From contig CP063166.1 in assembly GCA_016806145.1 (NCBI GenBank), forward strand, positions 4,836,001-4,900,000: a stretch of DNA of 64,000 bases, in the 5' to 3' direction. Within the stretch, counting starts at the first letter, position 1. The number at the start of each line of letters is the position of its first letter. The DNA comes from Variovorax paradoxus (GTDB lineage Bacteria > Pseudomonadota > Gammaproteobacteria > Burkholderiales > Burkholderiaceae_C). Positions 34,785 to 44,538 of the stretch are shown here, piece by piece. The notes beneath the pieces are model-generated. The model made no database searches and was not told where the DNA came from. It was given only the letters and a program-made list of their open reading frames with translations. The position numbers and the translations under genes were made by a program.

Positions 34785-36167
34785 CTAGTGCGCCGCTTCG
34801 GCCAGCGTGGCGTCAGGCTTCACCGTCTTGAGCAGCGCCAGCATGCGGGCCTCGATGCGCTCGAGCGCCGCCTGGGTCTGGCCCTCGAAGCGCAGCACCA
34901 GCACCGGCGTGGTGTTGGAGGCACGGATCAGGCCGAAGCCGTCGGGCCAGTCGACGCGCAGGCCGTCGATGGTCGACACCTGCGCCGGGGCCTCGAAGCT
35001 CGCCGCCTTCAGCAGTTGTTCGACCACCGCGTGAGGCTCGCCCTCGGCGCACTTCACGTTGAGCTCGGGCGTGGAGAAGCTCGTGGGCAGCGCGTTGAGC
35101 ACGTCGCTCGCGTTCGGGCTCCTGCTGAGGATCTCGAGCATGCGGCAGCCGGCATAGGTGCCGTCGTCGAAGCCGAACCAGCGCTCCTTGAAGAAGATGT
35201 GGCCGCTCATCTCGCCGCCCAGCGGCGAATCGAGTTCCTTCATCTTCGCCTTGATCAGCGAATGGCCGGTCTTGAAGATCAGCGGCTTGCCGCCCGCGGC
35301 CTCGATCGCCGGGCCCAGGCGCTGCGAGCACTTCACGTCGTAGACGATGGTGCCGCCCGGCACGCGCGACAGCACGTCCTGCGCGAACAGCTGCATCTGG
35401 CGGTCGGGGAAGATGTTCTGGCCGTCCCTGGTGACGATGCCCAGCCGGTCGCCGTCGCCGTCGAAGGCCAGGCCCAGCTCGGCATCGCCCTGCTGCAGCG
35501 CGGCGATCAGGTCCTTCAAGTTCTCGGGCTTGCTGGGGTCGGGATGGTGGTTCGGGAAGTTGCCGTCGACCTCGCTGAACAGCTCGGTCACCTCGCAGCC
35601 CAGCGCACGGAAGATGGCGGGAGCCGTCGCGCCGGCGATGCCGTTGCCCGAGTCGACCACGATCTTCATCGGCCGCGCGAGCCGCACGTCGCCCACGATG
35701 CGCTGCACGTAGGCCTCGGTCACGTCGACCCGGCGCACGCTGCCGCCGGGCGCGAGCGTCGCGCTGCCTGCTTCCATGGTCTTGCGCAGTGCCTGGATCT
35801 CGTCGCCGTAGATCGCGCGGCCGGCCAGCACCATCTTGAAGCCGTTGTAGTCCTTGGGGTTGTGGCTGCCCGTGACCTGGATGCCGCTGGTGGCGAGCGT
35901 GTGGGCCGCGAAATAGAGCATCGGCGTGGTGACCGCGCCCACGTCGATCACCTCGACACCGGTGGCCACCAGGCCGCGGATCAGCGCTTCGGAGAGCGAG
36001 GGACCCGACAGGCGCCCGTCTCGCCCCACGGCCACCGATCTTTCGCCGGCGGCCCGCGCCGCACTGCCGAAGGCCCGCCCCAGGGCTTCAGCCACTTCGG
36101 GAGTCAGCGTGGAGGGCACCACGCCGCGGATGTCGTAGGCCTTGAAGATCGACGCGCTGAGCTGCAT
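34785..36167 (-). CDS. algC: phosphomannomutase/phosphoglucomutase
   Basis: This 460-residue alpha-D-phosphohexomutase interconverts hexose 1- and 6-phosphates for LPS and exopolysaccharide precursors. The phosphoserine loop is TGSHNPKDYNGFK, the Mg2+ loop is FDGDGDRLG, the sugar loop is GGEMSGH and the phosphate-binding loop is RASNTTPVLVLRFEG. The ATG at 36167 (MQLSASIFKAYDIRG) has AGAGGAA upstream. The open frame running much further upstream is not coding. The symbol is by family (AlgC/ManB-type). It is paired with waaA, giving an LPS-linked role. Confidence 0.94.
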   Translation of the reverse strand: MQLSASIFKAYDIRGVVPSTLTPEVAEALGRAFGSAARAAGERSVAVGRDGRLSGPSLSEALIRGLVATGVEVIDVGAVTTPMLYFAAHTLATSGIQVTGSHNPKDYNGFKMVLAGRAIYGDEIQALRKTMEAGSATLAPGGSVRRVDVTEAYVQRIVGDVRLARPMKIVVDSGNGIAGATAPAIFRALGCEVTELFSEVDGNFPNHHPDPSKPENLKDLIAALQQGDAELGLAFDGDGDRLGIVTRDGQNIFPDRQMQLFAQDVLSRVPGGTIVYDVKCSQRLGPAIEAAGGKPLIFKTGHSLIKAKMKELDSPLGGEMSGHIFFKERWFGFDDGTYAGCRMLEILSRSPNASDVLNALPTSFSTPELNVKCAEGEPHAVVEQLLKAASFEAPAQVSTIDGLRVDWPDGFGLIRASNTTPVLVLRFEGQTQAALERIEARMLALLKTVKPDATLAEAAH

Positions 36168-36281
36168 GAAAAAGGATTCCTCTGTGGATTCGTGGACCCC
36201 GGGGATTGTAGGCATCGCCAGGGGTACCCACATGTCCGAAAACGGCCAGTCGAAACGCCTCGAAACCTTAATATTTGGCCC

Positions 36282-37889
36282 ATGACACACGCCAACGCCT
36301 CCCCCGACGTGCTCGAGAGCGATGCCTGCTACCTGGCGCTGAAGACGCACGACGCGCGCTTCGACGGCTCGTTCTTCACCGCGGTGACCTCCACCGGCAT
36401 CTACTGCCGCCCGGTCTGCCGCGTGAAGCTGCCGCGGCGCGAGAACTGCCGTTTCTTCCGCCACGCGGCCCAGGCCGAGGCCGAGGGCTTCCGCCCCTGC
36501 CTGCGCTGCCGGCCCGAACTGGCACCGCGCCCCATGAGCACGGCCAACTGGTCGACCGAGGACGCCTCGCGCATCCTCGCGCAGCAGGCGGCGCGGCTGA
36601 TCGACGAGCCCGACGCCTGGACCGACGAGGGCCCGGGTGCCGCGCAGATCGCGGCCCGGCTCGGCGTCAGCGACCGCCACCTGCGCCGCATCTTCGAGGC
36701 CCAGTTCGGCGTCTCGCCGCTGCAGTACCTGCAGACGCGCCGCCTGCTCGCGGCCAAGCAGCTGATCGCCGACACCCGCCTGCCGATGACGCAGGTGGCG
36801 CTGGCCAGCGGCTTCGCGAGCGTGCGCCGCTTCAACGCGGCCTTCGTCGAGCACTACGGGCTCAATCCGAGCGCCTTGCGGCGCGCCGGCGGCGCCGAGG
36901 GCGGCGACGGCCGCGCGATCGAGGTGCGGCTGGGCTTTCGCCCGCCCTACGACCCGAACGCGATGCTCGGCTTCTTCGCGCGGCGCGCGCTGCGCGGGGT
37001 CGAGCTGGTGACGGCCGAGGACGGCAAGGTGCCGGTGGCGGGCAAGAACACCCAGGCCCCGGCCTTCACGCGGCTGGCGCGCACGCTGCGCGTGCAGCAC
37101 GGCGCGCAGGTGCATGCCGGCTGGCTGCAGCTGCGCTTCGACATGGCGCGCGAACAGATGCTGCTGTCGGTCAGCGATTCGCTGGCGCCGGTGCTGCCGG
37201 TGGTGATCAGCCGCGCCCGCGCCATGCTCGACATCGACGCCGACCCGATGGCCATCAACGCCGCGCTGCACGACGCCTTTCCGCATGGCGACGGGCTGCG
37301 CGTGCCCGGCACGGTCGACGGCTTCGAGCTCGCGGTGCGCGCGGTGCTGGGCCAGCAGATCACGGTGGCCGCGGCACGCACCCTGGGCTCGCGGCTGGTC
37401 GAGGCCTTCGGCGAAGCGATCGCCACGCCCATCGACGGGCTCGACCGCCTGTTTCCCACGCCCGCCGCCATCGCGGCCGCCAGCGGAGACGCGCTGGGCC
37501 AGCTCGGCATCGTGCGCCAGCGCCAGGCCGCGCTGCATGCGCTGGCGCGCGCCGCGGCCGAGGGCCGGCTGCCGCTGCACGCGGGCGCCGACGTGCCCTC
37601 GACCATCGCCGCGCTGCAGGAACTGCCGGGCATCGGCGCCTGGACCGCGCAGTACATCGCCATGCGCGCGCTGCGCTGGCCCGATGCCTTCCCGGCCGGC
37701 GACGTCGCGCTGCAGAAGGCGCTCGGCGTGAGCACCGCGCGCGCCGCGAGCGAGGCCTCGCAGGCCTGGCGCCCGTGGCGCAGCTATGCGGTGCTGCGCG
37801 CCTGGCATGCACCCACCTCTTCCACGCCGTCCGCCGAGCCAGCGCCCGCGGCCATCCCTTCCACTCCCACGGCAGGCCTCACCGCCTGA
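36282..37889 (+). CDS. Ada regulatory domain - AlkA DNA glycosylase fusion
   Basis: This 535-residue protein joins alkylation sensing and repair. Residues 30-80 form the Ada zinc domain with C42, C46, C73 and C76 (one is the methyl acceptor, IYCRPVC). About 105-190 is an AraC-type helix-turn-helix (QIAARLGVSDRHLRRIFEAQFGVSPLQYLQTRR). About 195-300 is the AlkA N-terminal domain. About 310-500 is the HhH-GPD glycosylase (LPGIGAWTAQYIAMRAL) with putative catalytic D474 in PAGDVAL. The C-terminal O6-methyltransferase domain of classical Ada is absent, and the next gene supplies it. A Ser/Pro/Ala tail ends the protein. Confidence 0.93.
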   Translation: MTHANASPDVLESDACYLALKTHDARFDGSFFTAVTSTGIYCRPVCRVKLPRRENCRFFRHAAQAEAEGFRPCLRCRPELAPRPMSTANWSTEDASRILAQQAARLIDEPDAWTDEGPGAAQIAARLGVSDRHLRRIFEAQFGVSPLQYLQTRRLLAAKQLIADTRLPMTQVALASGFASVRRFNAAFVEHYGLNPSALRRAGGAEGGDGRAIEVRLGFRPPYDPNAMLGFFARRALRGVELVTAEDGKVPVAGKNTQAPAFTRLARTLRVQHGAQVHAGWLQLRFDMAREQMLLSVSDSLAPVLPVVISRARAMLDIDADPMAINAALHDAFPHGDGLRVPGTVDGFELAVRAVLGQQITVAAARTLGSRLVEAFGEAIATPIDGLDRLFPTPAAIAAASGDALGQLGIVRQRQAALHALARAAAEGRLPLHAGADVPSTIAALQELPGIGAWTAQYIAMRALRWPDAFPAGDVALQKALGVSTARAASEASQAWRPWRSYAVLRAWHAPTSSTPSAEPAPAAIPSTPTAGLTA

Positions 37890-37895
37890 GAAGCC

Positions 37896-38393
37896 ATGAA
37901 GTTCAAGAAGACCGTCATCTACACCTCGCACTTCGACAGCCCGCTCGGCGGCATCACCATGGCCGCCACCGACGCCGGCCTGGCCGGTGTCTGGTTCGAC
38001 CAGCAGCGCCACTGGCCCGACACCACGGGATGGCAGACGCGCGACGACCATCCGGTGTTCGTCGAAACGGCCGCGCAGCTGCGCGACTACTTCGCCGGCA
38101 AGCGCGACCGCTTCGAGCTGCCGCTCGACCTGTCGCACGGCACCGCGTTCCAGCAGAGCGTGTGGCAGGCGCTGCTCGCGATCCCCGCGGGCGCCACCAC
38201 CAGCTACGGCGCGCTGAGCGCGAACGTCGGCAACCCGGCCGCGGTGCGCGCGGTGGGCGCGGCCGTGGGCCGCAATCCGATCAGCGTGATCGTGCCCTGC
38301 CACCGGGTGCTCGGCGCCAACGGCTCGCTGACCGGCTATGCGGGCGGGCTCGAGCGCAAGAGCGCGCTGCTCGAACTCGAAGGCGTGCGGTAG
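37896..38393 (+). CDS. ogt: methylated-DNA-[protein]-cysteine S-methyltransferase
   Basis: This 165-residue suicide enzyme removes O6-alkyl groups from guanine. The acceptor is C135 in VIVPCHRVLGANGSLTGYAGG. The helix-turn-helix segment FQQSVWQALLAIPAGATTSYGALS precedes it. It starts 6 bases after the Ada-AlkA stop, so both are induced together if the Ada part acts as activator. A hairpin GGTCGGG-AGCG-CCCGACC (38401-38418) lies just after the stop. Confidence 0.96.
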   Translation: MKFKKTVIYTSHFDSPLGGITMAATDAGLAGVWFDQQRHWPDTTGWQTRDDHPVFVETAAQLRDYFAGKRDRFELPLDLSHGTAFQQSVWQALLAIPAGATTSYGALSANVGNPAAVRAVGAAVGRNPISVIVPCHRVLGANGSLTGYAGGLERKSALLELEGVR

Positions 38394-38400
38394 GCTCGCG

Positions 38401-38418
38401 GGTCGGGAGCGCCCGACC
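38401..38418 (+). other. hairpin after ogt
   Basis: A perfect 7-bp GC stem (GGTCGGG/CCCGACC, AGCG loop) starts 8 bases after the ogt stop and 40 bases before the DMT start. It lacks a U-run, so it may only attenuate read-through. Confidence 0.4.
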
Positions 38419-38457
38419 TCCGCTCCGCGCGCGAAGAACACACAACGACAACACCGC

Positions 38458-39390
38458 ATGACCACCACCTCCACCAGCGCCGCCGGCGCATCCAGGCCCA
38501 AGGGCTGGCTCGTCGACCTCGTGCTGCTCGGCGCGCTCTGGGGCGCCTCCTTCCTGTTCATGCGCATCGGCGCCGCCGAGTTCGGCGCGCTGCCGACCGC
38601 GGCCGTGCGCGTGGGCATCGCCGCGCTGTTCCTGCTGCCGATCGCGCTGCTGCGCGGCCAGGGCCCCGCGCTCGCGCGCCACTGGAAGCCCAGCTTCTCG
38701 GTCGGTGTCTTCAACTCGGGCCTGCCGTTCGCGCTGTTCAGCTTCGCGGTGCTCAGCATCAACAGCAGCCTCGCGGCCGTGCTCAACGCAGCCACGCCGA
38801 TGTTCGGCGCGCTGGTGGCCTGGGCCTGGTTCCGCGAGCGGCCCGACGGCTCGCGGCTGGTCGGCCTGGTGATCGGCTTCATCGGCGTCGCCATGCTCGC
38901 CAGCGGCGGTGCCGGCCTGCACACCGGCGCCAGCAATCTCGCGGCGCTGTGGGCCATGCTGGCCTGCCTCGCGGCCTGCCTGTGCTACGGCATCTCGGCC
39001 AGCGCCACGCGGCGCTTCCTCACGGGCGTGCCGCCGCTGGCCACCGCCACCGGCAGCCAGATCGGCGCCTCGCTGTTCCTCGCCGTGCCCGCGATCTGGC
39101 TCTGGCCCGCGCAGATGCCCGGCGCGCGCGCCTGGCTCGCACTTCTCGCGCTCGGCATCGCCTGCACCGGCGTGGCCTACATCCTGTTCTTCCGGCTGAT
39201 CGAACGCGCCGGGCCGGCGCGCGCGCTGACCGTGACCTTCCTGGTGCCGGTGTTCGCGGCCTTCTACGGCGCGGTGTTCCTCGGCGAGACCATCACGCAG
39301 TGGATGCTGACCTGCGCCGTGGTGATCGTCTGCGGCGTGGCGCTGTCGACCGGCCTCGTGAAGCTCTGGCCCCGCGCCGCCAAGGCCTGA
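38458..39390 (+). CDS. EamA/DMT family transporter
   Basis: This 310-residue inner-membrane protein has 10 predicted helices in two EamA repeats (about 18-145 and 155-300). Typical segments are LLGALWGASFLFMRIGA at the start, LNAATPMFGALVAWAWFRE and TFLVPVFAAFYGAVFLGE. Members export amino acids or metabolites or recycle sugars; the substrate is unknown. It lies 64 bases after ogt and may belong to the same transcript. Its stop is 15 bases from the convergent DUF1345 stop. Confidence 0.88.
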   Translation: MTTTSTSAAGASRPKGWLVDLVLLGALWGASFLFMRIGAAEFGALPTAAVRVGIAALFLLPIALLRGQGPALARHWKPSFSVGVFNSGLPFALFSFAVLSINSSLAAVLNAATPMFGALVAWAWFRERPDGSRLVGLVIGFIGVAMLASGGAGLHTGASNLAALWAMLACLAACLCYGISASATRRFLTGVPPLATATGSQIGASLFLAVPAIWLWPAQMPGARAWLALLALGIACTGVAYILFFRLIERAGPARALTVTFLVPVFAAFYGAVFLGETITQWMLTCAVVIVCGVALSTGLVKLWPRAAKA

Positions 39391-39405
39391 AGACTTCGGC
39401 CGGGA

Positions 39406-40068
39406 TCAGATCGCGCCGGCCACCACGTTGACCGACAGCGCGAGCACCAGCATGTTGAACGCGAAGGCCAGCACGCTGTGGATCAGCGTGATGCGCCGCA
39501 TCTCGCGCGAGGTAGCCTGCACGTCCGACACCTGCGAGGTCATGCCGATCACGTAGGCGTAGTAGAGGAAGTCGAAGTAGTCGGGGTCCTGCTTGCCCGG
39601 GAAGTCCAGCCCGCCCGCGTCGGGCCCGCGGTGCTTCTCGTCGTTGTAGTAGCGGTGCGCGTAGTGGAAGGCATAGATGGAATGCATCATCAGCCACGAG
39701 CCCGCGAGCGCCACCAGCCCGAGCCCGATGTGGACCGCGCGCTCGATGCCGCTCAACTGCTTCACCTGCTGCAGCAGCATCGCGATCGCCACCACGCTCG
39801 CGCCCACCACCACCAGCATCGACACCAGGATCATCAGGTTCGGCTGGTCGAGCGACTGCGCGCGTTCGCGCGTGCGCTTGGCGTCGAAGGTGTCGGCCAG
39901 CCACCAGGTCAGCACCTGGTAGACCAGCACCGCCGCGCACCAGCCGGCCAGCCCGCGCGCCATCAGGCCCAGCGGCCAGGGGATCGCCGCGACGGCGACG
40001 CCGACGATGCCGCCATACAGCAGGCGCTGCGGACCGGTGGTGGTGGACAGGGGATGGAGCGTGGACAT
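39406..40068 (-). CDS. DUF1345 membrane protein
   Basis: This 220-residue membrane protein has about five predicted helices. The signature is YFDFLYYAYVIGMTSQVSDVQATSREMRRITLIHSVLAFAFN, typical of DUF1345. YAFHYAHRYYNDE lies in the middle. The function is unknown. I chose ATG 40068 (MSTLHPLS); upstream codons of the same frame are not conserved in character. It is divergent from the cytochrome genes. Confidence 0.85.
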   Translation of the reverse strand: MSTLHPLSTTTGPQRLLYGGIVGVAVAAIPWPLGLMARGLAGWCAAVLVYQVLTWWLADTFDAKRTRERAQSLDQPNLMILVSMLVVVGASVVAIAMLLQQVKQLSGIERAVHIGLGLVALAGSWLMMHSIYAFHYAHRYYNDEKHRGPDAGGLDFPGKQDPDYFDFLYYAYVIGMTSQVSDVQATSREMRRITLIHSVLAFAFNMLVLALSVNVVAGAI

Positions 40069-40258
40069 GGGGCGCAGCTTAGCGCCGTGGCCACGGCGCT
40101 GCGCGGGGCGACGCGAGCGATGGGACTTTTTGTCCCAGCGTACGCCGCGGCGCGCGGGCGCTGGTATGGTCACGACGTCCCCGGGGCACCGCGCCGGGCC
40201 CGACGACGCTTTCCCACGAAGCAACGACGTGCGGCCGATGCAGCCGCGCCCTTCCGCC

Positions 40259-41017
40259 ATGAGACACGTGCGACTTCTCCCTCGACCACCGCACCACGGG
40301 CTGCGCGCCACGCTGGCTGCACTGGCCGTCGCGACCCTCGGCCTGCTCGGCCTGGTTGGTCTGCAGCCCGCGCGCGCGGCCGAACCGGCCGGCGTCCCCA
40401 ACACCATCGAGCAGCGCGTGGCCGCCTGCATCGCCTGCCATGGCCGCCAGGGCTCGACCGGCAACGCGGCCTTCTTCCCGCGGCTGGCCGGCAAGCCCGC
40501 GGGCTACCTGTTCAACCAGCTGCGCAGCTTCCGCGACGGCCGGCGCTCCAACACCGACATGAACTACATGGTGCGCCACATGTCCGACGCCTACTTGCGG
40601 GAGATCGCGGACTACTTCGCCGGCCTCGACCTGCCCTATGCCGCGGTTTCGCCGACGAGCGACGCCGCCCCCGCCCAGCTCGCGCGCGGCCGCCAGCTCG
40701 CGCTCGAGGGCGACGCCACGCGCAACATCCCGGCCTGCGTGCATTGCCACGGCGCCGCGCTCACGGGCGTGCAACCGGCCATCCCGGGCCTGCTGGGACT
40801 GCCGCGCCTCTACGTCTCCTCGCAGCTCGGCGCCTGGCTCACCAACGAGCGCCATGCGCTCGCGCCCGACTGCATGGCCGAGATCGGACGGCGCATGACC
40901 ACCGCCGACATCAACGCCGTCGCGAGCTGGCTCGCGGTGCAGCCGATGCCCGCCAACCCCAAGCCGGCGTCCGCGCCGGCCGCGCCGCTGCCGATGGCCT
41001 GCGGCGGCATGCAGTGA
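40259..41017 (+). CDS. exported diheme cytochrome c (c4-like)
   Basis: This 252-residue periplasmic cytochrome has a signal peptide through LQPARA|AEP (about residue 41). It has two heme sites, CIACHGRQG and CVHCHGAAL, each with the following Met-bearing segment (MNYMVRHM and DCMAEIGRRM). The layout resembles cytochrome c4 and the small partners of alcohol dehydrogenase-type complexes. ATG 40238 in the same frame is an alternative start, and neither has a clear ribosome site. It lies 10 bases before a triheme cytochrome gene, so the pair is one operon. Confidence 0.88.
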   Translation: MRHVRLLPRPPHHGLRATLAALAVATLGLLGLVGLQPARAAEPAGVPNTIEQRVAACIACHGRQGSTGNAAFFPRLAGKPAGYLFNQLRSFRDGRRSNTDMNYMVRHMSDAYLREIADYFAGLDLPYAAVSPTSDAAPAQLARGRQLALEGDATRNIPACVHCHGAALTGVQPAIPGLLGLPRLYVSSQLGAWLTNERHALAPDCMAEIGRRMTTADINAVASWLAVQPMPANPKPASAPAAPLPMACGGMQ

Positions 41018-41027
41018 GGCGGCAACG

Positions 41028-42320
41028 ATGACCGCGCTCAAACGTCTTTTCTGGACCCTGCTGGTGCTCGTGCTGCTGCTGGCCGCCGTGGCCGGTGGCG
41101 TGGTCGCGCTCAACCTGCGTGGCGAGGCCGCCATCCCCGAGCAGGCCGAGGCCTTCGAAGCCACGCCGCAGCGCATCGAGCGCGGCCGCTACCTCGCGCT
41201 GGCCGGCAACTGCGCGGGCTGCCACACCACGCGCGGCGGCCAGGCCTACGCGGGCGGCCTGCCGATCGAGACACCCTTCGGCACCATCCACTCGACCAAC
41301 CTCACGCCCGATGCGCAGCACGGCATCGGCGGCTGGAGCAGCGCGCACTTCTGGCGCGCGATGCACAACGGCCGCTCGAAGGACGGCCGGCTGCTCTATC
41401 CCGCCTTCCCCTATCCGAGCTTCACGCGCGTCACGCGCGAGGACTCCGACGCCATCTACGCCTACCTGCGCAGCCTGCCCGCGGCCGACACGCCGAACCG
41501 GCCGCACCGCCTGCGCTTCCCCTACGACACCCAGGCCGCGCTCGGCGTCTGGCGCGCGCTGTTCTTCACGCCGCAGACCTTCGTCGCCGACGCGGGCAAG
41601 CCGGCCGAATGGAACCGAGGCGCCTACCTGGTCGACGGCCTGGGCCACTGCATCGCCTGCCACGGCAGCCGCAATGCCTTCGGCGCCACCGAGACGCAGC
41701 GCGGCCTCTCGGGCGGCCTGATCGCGGTGCAGAACTGGTACGCGCCCTCGCTGGCCGATCCGCGCGAGGCCGGCGTGTCCGGCTGGCCCGCCACCGAGGT
41801 GGTGGCGCTGCTGAAGAACGGCAGCGCGCCGCGCGGCTCGGTGATGGGCCCGATGGCCGACGTGGTGTTCGAGAGCACGCAGCACCTGTCCGAGGCCGAT
41901 CTCTCGGCGATGGCCGCCTACCTCAAGGACCTGCCGGCCGTCGCGCAGGAGGCGGGCGACGCCAAGCCCGCGCGCCCCGCCACCTACCGCCGCGATGCCG
42001 GCGAGATGGCGCGCGGCAACCGCATCTACGACCAGCGCTGCGCCTACTGCCATGGCGACCAGGGCCAGGGCGCGCCGGGCGCCTACCCGCCGCTCGCGGG
42101 CAGCCGCGCCGTCAACATGGCGCGGCCCGTCAACCTGATCCAGGTCGTGAGCCATGGCGGCTTCCTGCCGACCACCGCGGGCAATCCGCGCCCCTACGGC
42201 ATGCCGCCCTTCGGCGAGACCCTCGACGGCACCGACCTCGCGGCCGTGCTGACCTACATCCGCGGCTCGTGGGGCAACGACAGCGCGCCGGTCACGCAGC
42301 TCGACATCGCTCGGCGCTGA
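41028..42320 (+). CDS. membrane-anchored triheme cytochrome c
   Basis: This 430-residue protein has one N-terminal anchor (FWTLLVLVLLLAAVAGGVVAL). Three heme c sites follow: CAGCHTTRG (near residue 64), CIACHGSRN (near 207) and CAYCHGDQG (near 340). It resembles the cytochrome subunits of alcohol, gluconate or aldehyde dehydrogenases that pass electrons to ubiquinol or oxidase. No dehydrogenase catalytic subunit is adjacent, which is unusual. It probably accepts electrons with the preceding diheme cytochrome. Confidence 0.92.
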   Translation: MTALKRLFWTLLVLVLLLAAVAGGVVALNLRGEAAIPEQAEAFEATPQRIERGRYLALAGNCAGCHTTRGGQAYAGGLPIETPFGTIHSTNLTPDAQHGIGGWSSAHFWRAMHNGRSKDGRLLYPAFPYPSFTRVTREDSDAIYAYLRSLPAADTPNRPHRLRFPYDTQAALGVWRALFFTPQTFVADAGKPAEWNRGAYLVDGLGHCIACHGSRNAFGATETQRGLSGGLIAVQNWYAPSLADPREAGVSGWPATEVVALLKNGSAPRGSVMGPMADVVFESTQHLSEADLSAMAAYLKDLPAVAQEAGDAKPARPATYRRDAGEMARGNRIYDQRCAYCHGDQGQGAPGAYPPLAGSRAVNMARPVNLIQVVSHGGFLPTTAGNPRPYGMPPFGETLDGTDLAAVLTYIRGSWGNDSAPVTQLDIARR

Positions 42321-42332
42321 GGCGCGGCGCCG

Positions 42333-43633
42333 TCATTCGGGCTTCGCGGGCAGGCTCAGCAGCGCTTCCAGGCCGCCCTCGGGGCGGTTCGACAGCCGCA
42401 GCCCGCCGCCGAGCGCGGCCGCCAGCTCGCTCGCGATGGCGAGCCCGAGGCCCGTGCCGCCGGTCGCGCGGTTGCGCGACGACTCCACGCGGTAGAAGGG
42501 CTCAAGAACCTTGTGCAGCTCCGCCTCGGGAATGCCCGGCCCGCTGTCGCGCACGGCGATACGCAACTCGGTGTCGGTTCTCGCCACGACCACGCGCGCG
42601 CCGCCGCCGAACTTGATCGCGTTGTCGAGCAGGTTCACGAGCGTGCGGCGCAGCGCGAGCATGCGGGTCTTCAGCGGCGCGCCGGCCTGGCCCTCGAGCA
42701 CCACCTGCGCGCCGGCATCGAGCGCATCGCAGACCAGGCCATCGAGCAGCGCGTCGATGTCGACCGCGCGAAAAGGCTCCTGGCCCGCATGAGCGGCCCG
42801 CGCATAGGCCAGCCCCTCCTCGACCAGTGCCTGCATCGCATCGAGATCGCCCGCCAGCCGCGCGCCGCACGGGTCATCCTTCCAGGGCTCGAGCCGCAGC
42901 CGCATGCGCGTGATCGGCGTCTGCAGGTCGTGCGAGATGGCCGCGAGCAGCCGGTGGCGCTCGGCCAGGTGCGCATCGATGCGACGCTGCATGTCGTTGA
43001 AGGCGCGCGCCGCCTGCACCACCTCCACCGGGCCCGCCTCCTTCAGCGCGACGGCCCGCGTACCGGGCTTGATGGCATTCGCGGCCCGCGCCAGCGCGCC
43101 GAGCGGCCGCACCGCGACGCGCACGCCCCACCAGGTGGCCGCGCCCAGCAGCAGCACCTGCAGCACGAGCAGGGCGATGGCGCGCCCCGAGAGGCCCAGC
43201 GCGGGCGGGCGCAGCGTCAGCGTGAGCATCGTGCCGTCGGCCAGGCGCAGCGGCAGCAGCAAGGCGGCATCCGCGTCGGGGCCGGGCCCACGCAGCATCG
43301 GCCCCGTGCGCGCCTCGCCCACGGCGGCCGCCACGCTGCGCGCGAGGCTCAGCGACAGCGCATCGCCCGCGGGCGCGGCGGCCGGCAGCGCGGCGATCGC
43401 ATAGTCGTAGTTCCTGCGCGCCAGCCGCGGCAGCCATGCCGCGCGCTCCGGGGGCGGCACACGGTCGAGGATCGCCAGCGCGCTCGCGACCTCGCTGCCC
43501 AGGTACGAGGCCATCATGTCGCGCGCCAGCAGGCCGCGCTCGTGCAGCAGCACCGCGAAGGTCAGCGCATGCGCCAGCGCCAGGCCCGCGAACACCACGA
43601 CCGCGACCCGGCCGAACATCGTCTGCGCGCGCT

Positions 43634-43637
<4 letters not shown>
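42333..43637 (-). CDS. sensor histidine kinase
   Basis: This 434-residue inner-membrane kinase has an N-terminal helix (VAVVVFAGLALAHALTFAVLL), a periplasmic domain of about 120 residues and a second helix near 165-185. A HAMP-like segment follows, then HisKA with the phospho-acceptor in LLAAISHDLQTPITRMRL, the N-box NLLDNAIKFGG and the G-boxes DSGPGIPE and GGTGLGLAIASEL. It is coupled by a 4-base overlap to the response regulator. The pair faces the DUF2147/CcdA genes divergently. The stimulus is unknown. Confidence 0.92.
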
Positions 43638-44374
<737 letters not shown>

Positions 44375-44415
44375 CGCGGCACGATAGTCGCGGCGGCGCC
44401 TGGCGCGGCCGCGGT

Positions 44416-44451
44416 TTTGTATCGCAGTTTGTCCGGGCCGCGCGCGGACAA
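44416..44451. promoter_or_regulatory. candidate response-regulator site in the divergent spacer
   Basis: TTTGTATC and TTTGTCCG are direct repeats with starts 12 bases apart, followed by an inverted repeat TTGTCCG-N9-CGGACAA (44429-44435 and 44445-44451). OmpR-type regulators often bind about 10-11-base direct repeats. The site lies between the regulator start and the DUF2147 gene start. Assignment is positional. Confidence 0.45.
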
Positions 44452-44538
44452 GCATTGCTACAGATCCGCCGGCTTTTCGACATCGCCGCGGCGACGCCGG
44501 CCGATGCAATGGCGGCTCCCATCACCCGTGGAGCCTCC

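Noticed and set aside
33921..36281. Very long upstream open frame in the Ada-AlkA reading frame
   Set aside because: High GC leaves few stops. The stretch overlaps waaA and algC on the other strand, lacks any conserved domain, and the Ada domain starts cleanly at 36282.
36168..38957. Long minus-strand open frame upstream of algC
   Set aside because: It overlaps Ada-AlkA, ogt and the DMT transporter, is low-complexity Ala/Gly/Arg, and has no domain before the MQLSASIF start at 36167.
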